Assembly (NCBI GenBank): GCA_964342805.1
Contig: CAYFHQ010000113.1
Span: 1 to 11,768 of the forward strand
Source of the DNA: CAYFHQ01 sp964342805
GTDB lineage: Bacteria > Bacillota > Clostridia > Peptostreptococcales > Acidaminobacteraceae
Length of the DNA: 11,768 nt
Direction: 5' to 3'
Position numbers and translations under genes: made by a program. Below the pieces are notes generated by a model. It searched no databases and had not been told where the DNA came from. It saw nothing but the letters and a program-made list of their open reading frames with translations. This document shows positions 6,647 through 11,768 of this stretch, in pieces; position 1 is the first letter of the stretch, and every line of letters starts with the position of its first letter.

Positions 6647-6681
6647 AGCACTTTGAACCCAGCCTTCAAAGTGCTTTTTTT
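6647..6681 (+). terminator. Intrinsic terminator of the CGGC-like gene
   Basis: A perfect 11-bp stem (agcactttgaa 6647-6657 with ttcaaagtgct 6665-6675) is followed by a run of seven T, 33 bases after the stop codon. Confidence 0.92.
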
Positions 6682-6712
6682 GTGCATGGATTACTTGTTT
6701 CCTTCGTAGCAA

Positions 6713-6916
6713 CAGGACCCTATATCCTCTTACCTTGCCGATGTTCCAAATGATGAGAAACCTACAGTTCGATTTCGGACTGATCCTACTCCGTCCAAAC
6801 TCGCTCCGCCGCTGGGCTCCGCTCAAACAGGGACTGCGCTTAACGGATCATTCCGCTCTCTCGCTGGGTTCCTCGTCATTTTCCACAAGGCAGCGGTTCG
6901 AGGATATAAGGCCCTG
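6713..6916 (-). repeat. Structured repeat element C (divergent third copy, minus strand)
   Basis: Read on the minus strand this copy keeps the architecture of A and B with much sequence change. P1 pairs 6916-6901 with 6728-6713 (16 bp, two G-T). P2 pairs 6881-6867 with 6762-6748 (15 bp) with a C-A mismatch at the same place as in A and B. P3 is cgga-A-tgatcc (6855-6845) with ggatca-G-tccg (6786-6776), again with an A-G mismatch. P4 is gtcc/ggac, with an enlarged, GC-rich terminal hairpin. Shared single-strand motifs include ccgtta before P4, cggagtagga after it, and caag between P2 and P1. It begins after the terminator of the CGGC-like gene. No coding potential is apparent. Confidence 0.62.
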
Positions 6917-6981
6917 TATGAGAAGGGATCAAGTGGCGATTGCCATGTCCAAGAGCGTTTGACGGCTTGTCATTTGACCTA

Positions 6982-7176
6982 AGTGGGACCTATGTGTCCC
7001 TGACCGCAGTATTGCGAAGAACGACGAACTTCCCTATGAGACTGAGACTTTTTCCGTTAGCGGAGCCTGATGTTTGAACGAAGTGAGTTCCAGGCGGAGT
7101 AGGAAAAGGGCTCAGTCGAATAGGTGGAAGTTCATCGTGATGAGCTTAGCAAGGGAGGGGATATATAGGTCCTACT
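6982..7176 (+). repeat. Structured repeat element B (candidate ncRNA or palindromic mobile element)
   Basis: This copy is close to A in loops but different in stems. P1 pairs 6982-7000 with 7158-7176 (19 bp, three G-T). A hairpin at 7005-7016 (cgca-gtat-tgcg) is identical to A. P2 pairs 7022-7033 with 7126-7137, with a C-A mismatch at 7025/7134. P3 pairs 7040-7055 with 7102-7117, with an A-G mismatch at 7047/7110. P4 is 7065-7069 with 7091-7095, and P5 is gaac 7076-7079 with gttc 7087-7090. In P2, A reads gaaGttcc/ggaaCttc and B reads gaaCttcc/ggaaGttc, a true compensatory swap. The G-T pairs in P1 favour the plus strand as the RNA strand. A ttagggg-type motif follows P1 here and in A (about 7180-7186 and 606-612). 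No promoter or T tract is obvious. Confidence 0.7.
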
Positions 7177-7199
7177 CCTTTAGGGGAACAAGATAAGCA

Positions 7200-7240
7200 G
7201 AAATAAAGCCTTCAAATGCATGTGCATTCAAAGGCTCTTT
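7200..7240 (-). terminator. Intrinsic terminator of the amylase gene
   Basis: On the minus strand agcctttgaatgc (7236-7224) pairs with gcatttgaaggct (7219-7207), 13 bp with two G-T pairs, followed by TTATTTCT. The G-T pairs would be mismatches on the other strand, so it serves the minus-strand amylase gene. Confidence 0.8.
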
Positions 7241-7269
7241 GAGTCTTACGTACAGTGGGTGTGACGCTC

Positions 7270-8790
7270 TTACTCTGCATTGCGCTTTAAGACACGAATA
7301 CCCAGGGCGTCCATGGTGAACGGAGTGGATTCGCCGTTGAAGGTAAGGGTGCTTGTCAGGCCAAGGTCGTTTTGGTCGGGGTCAATGGCACCCTGGTCCA
7401 AGTTGGCAGCCAGGAGGACATCGTAGGTTCCTGCAGGCAGGGTGAGGTCGATCTCAGCTTCTGCGGGGAGGACGTTCATGATGACGATGATTTGGTCGTC
7501 GCCGGTGGTTCGTTCGTATGCAATAACATGTTTGGTTGACGCCAGTACATTCATGTCACCGGTCTTAATGGCTTCTTCCCCTTGGCGTAAGGCAATGAGG
7601 TTTTGGTAGAAGGCCAAGGTGGGGTCTCCCTCCACCCGGTCCCATTCCATGAGTTTTCGGTTATAGGGGTCGCCACCGCCTCGCATGGCGATTTCAGTAC
7701 CATAGTAGATAACGGGTATACCCGGTGTGGTCAGGAGGTAGGTTAGGCCTTGGTTGAGGTAGGCCTCCTTATTGTCCTGGGCGTTGTTCATGAATCGGGA
7801 GTTGTCATGGTTGTCAATAAAGGTGGCCATGAGGTCTGGTCTGGTAAAACCCTCCTGGGCGGCAATGGCGTTGAGTAGGGGGGCGGTTGTTCCATGGCGC
7901 TTGAAGGTTTGACGAACGCCGTCGAAGAGGGCGTAGTTGGTCAAAGAGTCAAAGCCTATGTCATAGTAACTATTGAGGTAGTTGGGGTCATTGTGCCAAA
8001 CTTCGCCTAAGAGGAAGAAGTTGGGGTACTTTTCTCTGATTTTTGTACTAAACTCGTTCCAGTAGCTTTTGGGAACGTGCTTGACCGTGTCCAGGCGCAT
8101 GCCGTCTATGCCGGTTTCTTCAATCCACCAGATGGCATTGTCAACAAAGTAGTCGCGGACTTCCTGGTTTTCTGTATTGAGGTCGGGTAGGCCTAGGAGC
8201 CAGCCGTCTTCCACTTGGTCTTGGTTGTTCCAGTCCCGGATGTCCACCCGTTCGTGGAACCAGTCGGCCTTTTCCTCGTCCTTGACCCAGGGAGAATTTT
8301 GGCCCGTATGGTTGACCACGTAATCCAGCATGATCTTGATGTCTCGCTTGTGGGCCTCGTCTACGAGTTCTTTTAGTTCTTCCATGGTACCCCAGTGGCT
8401 ATCTACCTTATAGAAGTCCCTGGCCCAGTAACCGTGGTAGCCACCAAAGTCGTTTTCTACAATGGGGGTCAGCCAAATGGTTGTGGCACCAAGGGATTTG
8501 ATGTAGTCGAGTTTTTCTGTAACGCCCTTAATGTCACCACCGTGGTAGCCCTTGGGCGTATTGACGTTGACGCCAATATTGTTGTCTGCGTTACCGTCGT
8601 AAAACCGGTCTGTCATTATAAAGTAGATCATGTCTTCCTGGGTGAAGCCACTTTCCATATGAGTCACCGGGTAGAGGAGTTCATTTTTGTCCACAGGTTG
8701 TGGTGGGGCAGGGGCGCATCCTGTAAAAAGGAGGGCGGTGGTTGCTGCCAAGGCGCCTGCTGTTTGTAGAAACCTTTTTTTTGCTTTCAT
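7270..8790 (-). CDS. Secreted GH13 alpha-amylase family lipoprotein
   Basis: An extracellular, membrane-anchored enzyme expected to cut alpha-1,4-glucans. The 506-residue protein starts with a lipoprotein signal (KAKKRF, hydrophobic stretch, lipobox LFTGC with Cys25). The four GH13 regions are clear: DYVVNH (156-161), GMRLDTVKH with nucleophile D234, LLGEVW with acid/base E263, and FIDNHDNS with D329. An early TDRFYDGN motif and GYHGGD resemble CGTase/cyclomaltodextrinase-type enzymes, but the length leaves only a short C-terminal beta domain and no starch-binding module. Alpha-amylase, neopullulanase or maltogenic activity cannot be separated by eye. ATG 8790 is chosen because GGAG (8800-8797) is six bases upstream; a TTG at 8802 overlaps that site. 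It diverges from the sugar-transport operon and its promoter carries a related operator. Confidence 0.93.
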   Translation of the reverse strand: MKAKKRFLQTAGALAATTALLFTGCAPAPPQPVDKNELLYPVTHMESGFTQEDMIYFIMTDRFYDGNADNNIGVNVNTPKGYHGGDIKGVTEKLDYIKSLGATTIWLTPIVENDFGGYHGYWARDFYKVDSHWGTMEELKELVDEAHKRDIKIMLDYVVNHTGQNSPWVKDEEKADWFHERVDIRDWNNQDQVEDGWLLGLPDLNTENQEVRDYFVDNAIWWIEETGIDGMRLDTVKHVPKSYWNEFSTKIREKYPNFFLLGEVWHNDPNYLNSYYDIGFDSLTNYALFDGVRQTFKRHGTTAPLLNAIAAQEGFTRPDLMATFIDNHDNSRFMNNAQDNKEAYLNQGLTYLLTTPGIPVIYYGTEIAMRGGGDPYNRKLMEWDRVEGDPTLAFYQNLIALRQGEEAIKTGDMNVLASTKHVIAYERTTGDDQIIVIMNVLPAEAEIDLTLPAGTYDVLLAANLDQGAIDPDQNDLGLTSTLTFNGESTPFTMDALGIRVLKRNAE

Positions 8791-8837
8791 GGGGTTCTCC
8801 AATCCAATTATTTGTCATTATCGTAGCATAGGTGGCG

Positions 8838-8865
8838 ATATTATGCTATCGGTTGCACACGAAAA
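8838..8865 (-). promoter_or_regulatory. Possible amylase promoter with operator in its spacer
   Basis: On the minus strand TTTTCG (8865-8860) and TAATAT (8843-8838) are 16 bases apart. The -35 match is weak. The LacI-type palindrome at 8844-8857 fills the spacer, which would suit direct repression. Confidence 0.4.
8844..8857 (-). promoter_or_regulatory. LacI-family-type operator, amylase side
   Basis: On the minus strand TGCAACCGATAGCA is an imperfect palindrome (10 of 14 positions symmetric) with a central CG. It shares TGCAA-n-CG-nnn-GCA with the site at 8971-8984. Confidence 0.5.
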
Positions 8866-8881
8866 TAGGGTTTTTTGTGGG

Positions 8882-8895
8882 TGAAAACGATTTTT
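8882..8895 (+). promoter_or_regulatory. Possible catabolite-responsive (cre) site
   Basis: TGAAAACGATTTTT matches 12 of 14 positions of the CcpA cre consensus TGWAANCGNTNWCA, failing in the last two. It lies upstream of the -35 box of the transport operon and could affect either divergent promoter. Confidence 0.35.
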
Positions 8896-8906
8896 CGGCT
8901 GAAATA

Positions 8907-8936
8907 TTGACGATTTCGAAATGATTGTGTTAAAAT
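8907..8936 (+). promoter_or_regulatory. Promoter of the sugar ABC transporter operon
   Basis: TTGACG (8907-8912) and TAAAAT (8931-8936) are separated by 18 bases. The start near 8943 gives a leader of about 70 bases that contains the operator at 8970-8985. Confidence 0.65.
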
Positions 8937-8969
8937 AATGGTGCGTCGGAAGTTTTTTTTTACTCAATC

Positions 8970-8985
8970 GTGCAAACGTATGCAC
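8970..8985 (+). promoter_or_regulatory. LacI/MalR-type operator, transporter side
   Basis: GTGCAAACGTATGCAC is a near-perfect palindrome (14 of 16 positions) with a central ACGT, resembling MalR-type operators (known form CGCAAACGTTTGCG). It lies about 27-42 bases downstream of the inferred transcription start, where a bound repressor would block elongation. Confidence 0.6.
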
Positions 8986-9012
8986 AAACAATGACAAATG
9001 GAGGGGAATCAC

Positions 9013-10269
9013 ATGAACATGAAACGTATGCTGAGTGTCATGATGGTATTAACACTAGTGATCTCAATGCTAGCAGGTTGTACATCAGGCAGCGAACCGG
9101 AAGGTCCAGTTGAAATCACCGTATGGGAGCAAATGGATCCAAGCGCTCAGGAAGTTTTCGATAAGATCGCTGAAGCATTCATGGCTGAAAATCCAAACAT
9201 CACTGTAACTCGTAACCACTATGAAACAGAAGAACTTCGTACGACATTCCAGTCTTCTGCTCTTGCAGGTCAAGGTCCTGAACTGGTATATGGTCCCAAC
9301 GATAACGTAGGTATCTTTACGGTTTCTGGTCTGCTTCGTCCAGTTGACGAAGTGGTTTCTGCAGACTTCCTTGGCAAACTAGACAGCAATGCAATTGACG
9401 CTGGCGTGGTTGACGGCAAGAAGTGGATGATTCCAGATATCAATGGTAACCAAATTGCCCTACTATATAACAAAGATATGGTAGAAAAAGCTCCAGAAAC
9501 GTGGGAAGAACTAGTAGCTATGGCGACTCCTCACCAAAATATTGACCCAGCTAACCCAGAAGAGTCTACTTACGGCCTTCTTTACAACGAACGTGAGCCA
9601 TTCTGGTTCATCGCTTTCTACGGTGGCTACGGTGGTCGTGTATTCGATGCTGACCTAAACCCAACCCTAGACAACGATGCCATGGTTAAGGCCCTTCAGT
9701 TTGTTGTTGACCTAAAGCAAAAAGACGGTCTAGGTGACGTGGAAATGAACTACGACATCGCAGACTCCCTATTTAAGCAAGGCAAAGCAGCCTTTATTTT
9801 CAATGGTGCATGGTCTTGGAAATCCTACATGGACGAGGGTATGAACATTGGTATCGCTCCTTATCCGAAGCTACCAGGTGGCGACCGTGGTCTTCCAACA
9901 AACGCAACAAAGGGTTACATGATTTCCAAGTTTATGGACGATAGCAAGAAAGAAGCTGTTGCGACTTTCCTAGACTTCGCCCTTAACGCAGAAAACAATG
10001 CAGACTATGCTCTTGCAAACAGCCAGTCTCCAACAAACCTTGACGCTATGAAGCTTGACAAGGTTACAAGCAACGAACTTATGCAGGCATCTGTTGAAAC
10101 AATCAAGTACACAACACCAATGCCAATTGTTCCTGAAATGCGAGCTATTTGGGACGCTATGCGACCTGAGCTGGAAGCTGTAATCGCCGGTGATATTACA
10201 CCAGAAGAAGCAGCGAAGAACATGCAAGTTCGTGCTGAAGAAGGCATAAAGACCATCCGTGGTGAATAA
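9013..10269 (+). CDS. MalE-like sugar-binding lipoprotein of an ABC transporter
   Basis: The extracellular substrate-binding component of a CUT1 sugar importer, anchored by lipid. The 418-residue protein begins with a lipoprotein signal (MNMKRML, hydrophobic stretch, lipobox MLAGC), followed by a short linker and an EITVWEQ first strand typical of family 1 binding proteins. Other family marks are GPELVYGPND near the hinge, LYNKDMVEKAPETWEEL, FIFNGAWSW, and YPKLPGGD. Aromatic residues in FWFIAFYGGYGG and GAWSW suit stacking on sugars. Start ATG 9013 is preferred: GGAGGGG (9000-9006) is six bases away, while the upstream ATG at 8998 overlaps that site. Maltodextrins are the likely ligand by context with the divergent amylase; other oligosaccharides are possible. 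Confidence 0.9.
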   Translation: MNMKRMLSVMMVLTLVISMLAGCTSGSEPEGPVEITVWEQMDPSAQEVFDKIAEAFMAENPNITVTRNHYETEELRTTFQSSALAGQGPELVYGPNDNVGIFTVSGLLRPVDEVVSADFLGKLDSNAIDAGVVDGKKWMIPDINGNQIALLYNKDMVEKAPETWEELVAMATPHQNIDPANPEESTYGLLYNEREPFWFIAFYGGYGGRVFDADLNPTLDNDAMVKALQFVVDLKQKDGLGDVEMNYDIADSLFKQGKAAFIFNGAWSWKSYMDEGMNIGIAPYPKLPGGDRGLPTNATKGYMISKFMDDSKKEAVATFLDFALNAENNADYALANSQSPTNLDAMKLDKVTSNELMQASVETIKYTTPMPIVPEMRAIWDAMRPELEAVIAGDITPEEAAKNMQVRAEEGIKTIRGE

Positions 10270-10298
10270 TCAAAAGTACGTGAACATGTAAGTGATTT

Positions 10299-10312
10299 GC
10301 CATGAACATGGC
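10299..10312 (+). other. Short perfect hairpin after the binding-protein gene
   Basis: GCCATG-aa-CATGGC lies between the stop codon and the terminator. With no T tract it is not a terminator; it may shield the 3' end of the mRNA. Confidence 0.35.
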
Positions 10313-10318
10313 ATAAAT

Positions 10319-10364
10319 AAAGGGAGATGTTTTCATCTGCTACAGATGCACCATCTCCCTTTTT
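10319..10364 (+). terminator. Terminator between the binding-protein and permease genes
   Basis: An 11-bp stem (aaagggagatg 10319-10329 with catctcccttt 10352-10362) leads into TTTTTATT. Its loop carries a second small stem (catctg / cagatg, 10334-10346). Placed between the binding protein and its permeases, it probably lets only part of transcription through, raising the ratio of binding protein to permease. The rest of the gap, 10365-10559, shows no clear promoter or gene. Confidence 0.85.
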
Positions 10365-10559
10365 ATTCTCATTTTTATCATTTCATGACGAAAATAGGTA
10401 AGACCAGTTGGCGTTACTACAACAAGCAGTAAAGCCAGTAAGACGTAATACCAGGTGACTTTCAATCAATCACCGACAAGCAAAAGCCTGCATATAGAAA
10501 ACACCTTCAAGGTTGAACTGCCCATTTAGCCTGGAGGTACCCGAAAGCGAGGAGGCATC

Positions 10560-11483
10560 ATGGCCGCGAATACAAAGGAAAAGGCACAAGCGCCTAGCAG
10601 TGTGAGTGCAGACAAGTTCAAAAAGTGGTATCCACTCATATTTTTAGCCCCTGCTATGTTGATCATGGCATTGATGGTAGCGTATCCCTTCTTTTATGGC
10701 GTATACCTATCCTTTACCAATATGAGTTTGGCAACATTCCTCAATCCTAAGATTGTAGGACTTCGAAACTATGTAGCCATCTTCCAAGACGGTACGGTTC
10801 TTCGTACCCTAGTTCGTACGATTGTGTGGACAGTGGCCAACGTAACTGTTCACGTTACTGTAGGTCTCTTCCTAGCAGTACTTTTAAATCGAAAACTACC
10901 TGGCAAAGGCCTGTTACGGATCTTCCTGATTATCCCTTGGGCGATCCCACAATATATTGCAGCCCTCACATGGAGAGGGATGTTCAACTTTAGTTTTGGT
11001 GCAGTCAACCTCATTCTAGGCAAGATGGGTTTTGCCCCCATTGCCTGGCTGTCAGACCCAACCATGACCTTCGCAGCAGCCATGATTACAAACTTCTGGC
11101 TGGGTGTGCCCTTTATGATGATGATCAGTTTAGGTGGCCTCCAGTCCATTGACAAGGAAATGTATGAAGCGGCTGACATTGACGGGGCCAACGGCTGGCA
11201 GAAGTTTAGAAATATTACCCTACCTTTATTGAAGCCTGTTCTGGCACCAGCCATTGTGCTGGGCACCGTATGGACCTTCAACCAGTTGAATGTCATTTTG
11301 ATCATGGCAGGTGGCTTTGGTAATGAAAAGACACAGATCCTGGTAACTGAAGTGTATCGTTTAGCGTTCAACTTCTACCGATATGGTTATGCAGCAGCAT
11401 ATTCTGTTATTATCTTCGCTATTCTATTGATCTTCGGCTTGACCTTCATGCGTAAGACGCAAGGGATTGAGGAGGCACGCTAA
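10560..11483 (+). CDS. MalF-type sugar ABC transporter permease
   Basis: An integral membrane subunit of the importer. The 307-residue protein has about six hydrophobic segments, beginning near residue 25 (YPLIFLAPAMLIMALMVAYP) and ending near 295. The ATPase-contacting EAA loop is clear at about 203-225: EAADIDGANGWQKFRNITLP. It lacks the large periplasmic P2 loop of E. coli MalF, as usual for Gram-positive versions. The N-terminal 20 residues are polar and Ala/Lys-rich, hence cytoplasmic. ATG 10560 has GAGGAGG four bases upstream. It follows the binding-protein gene across a 290-base gap with a terminator, and is directly joined to the next permease (TAA then ATG with no spacing). Confidence 0.93.
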   Translation: MAANTKEKAQAPSSVSADKFKKWYPLIFLAPAMLIMALMVAYPFFYGVYLSFTNMSLATFLNPKIVGLRNYVAIFQDGTVLRTLVRTIVWTVANVTVHVTVGLFLAVLLNRKLPGKGLLRIFLIIPWAIPQYIAALTWRGMFNFSFGAVNLILGKMGFAPIAWLSDPTMTFAAAMITNFWLGVPFMMMISLGGLQSIDKEMYEAADIDGANGWQKFRNITLPLLKPVLAPAIVLGTVWTFNQLNVILIMAGGFGNEKTQILVTEVYRLAFNFYRYGYAAAYSVIIFAILLIFGLTFMRKTQGIEEAR

Positions 11484-11768
11484 ATGAAAATTAAACTAAG
11501 AGAACACTTTGAGAAAAATGATTCACCGGCAAAGATCGTAGGCATCTATTTGATCTTGATCTTCTTTGCCATCATAGCCGTTTATCCACTGTTAAATGTA
11601 TTGTCCATCGCCCTGCGACCAGGCTCATCCCTATACGTGCAGAACCTGGACATTATTCCGTCCAATGCAACCCTGGAAAACTTCAGGATTGCCCTCTTTG
11701 AACGTCCCTTGTTCACTTGGATTAAGAACTCTTTGATCATTTCATCCCTAACGGCTATTCTTGGGGTT
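11484..11768 (+). CDS. MalG-type sugar ABC transporter permease, N-terminal part
   Basis: The second permease of the importer, cut by the window edge after 95 codons. The visible part has a short charged N-terminus (KIKLREHFEKND), one strong membrane helix (about residues 18-43, ending AVYPLLNVLSIALRPG), then SNATLENFRIALF, a usual MalG-family feature before the first transport helices, and the start of a second hydrophobic stretch (NSLIISSLTAILGV). The ATG directly follows the TAA of the previous gene, with GGAGG at 11471-11475 inside its 3' end, so the two are translationally coupled. The EAA loop lies outside the window. Confidence 0.9.
   Translation, partial: MKIKLREHFEKNDSPAKIVGIYLILIFFAIIAVYPLLNVLSIALRPGSSLYVQNLDIIPSNATLENFRIALFERPLFTWIKNSLIISSLTAILGV

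Noticed and set aside
6713..7176. Insertion sequence with C and B as ends
   Set aside because: Only 65 bases lie between them, with no transposase frame and no clear target duplication.
8395..8769. Open frame of 124 codons on the plus strand opposite the amylase
   Set aside because: Antisense to well-conserved GH13 catalytic coding sequence, with no ribosome site.
10850..11371. Open frame of 173 codons on the minus strand opposite the permease
   Set aside because: Antisense to the permease with its EAA loop; the product has no recognisable domain.

Overview
The window looks like chromosomal DNA from an anaerobic Gram-positive bacterium of the Clostridia. This is an inference from four things: a tRNA-sensing T-box leader in front of an amino-acid gene, strong AGGAGG-type ribosome binding sites, lipoprotein-anchored sugar-binding and amylase proteins, and a stand-alone MsmX-type sugar ATPase. 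I cannot name the genus. I see no phage genes, transposase, rRNA, tRNA or CRISPR array.

Layout. (1) 1-197 is the 3' end of a cupin-domain gene, closed by a good intrinsic terminator. (2) 198-638 has no gene. It holds the terminator, a 17-bp arm that is repeated inverted further on, a weak second hairpin, and repeat element A. (3) 639-1853 (minus) is a threonine dehydratase of the ilvA type. It is preceded at 1951-2160 by a T-box with its own promoter and terminator. (4) 2334-3788 is a PepD-like M20 dipeptidase in which one metal-bridging Asp is replaced by Gly. (5) 3912-5012 is an MsmX/UgpC-type ATPase and 5106-6134 is a PucR/CdaR-type regulator. (6) 6279-6614 is a small CGGC-domain relative lacking the CGGC motif. 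(7) 6615-7269 has no gene but carries repeat elements C (minus) and B (plus), head to head. (8) 7270-8790 (minus) is a secreted GH13 amylase lipoprotein. It diverges from a sugar ABC transporter operon: binding lipoprotein 9013-10269, permease 10560-11483, and a second permease from 11484 that runs off the window.

How the genes work together. The amylase, binding protein and two permeases form a maltodextrin-type uptake module. Outside the cell the amylase would cut starch-like polymers, and the transporter would import the oligosaccharides. No ATPase gene is seen next to the permeases within the window; the MsmX-like ATPase about 5 kb away is the natural candidate to power them. The divergent intergenic region carries two similar LacI-type palindromes, one in each promoter region, suggesting one shared repressor.

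The most unusual content is the repeat family. Three elements of about 195-204 bp (A 410-602, B 6982-7176, C 6713-6916 on minus) fold into the same multi-helix structure. Their helices differ in sequence but keep pairing, and the same two non-canonical mismatches recur at matching places. This is the signature of a conserved structured RNA, or of a mobile palindromic element kept under structural selection. I do not recognise it as a named family.
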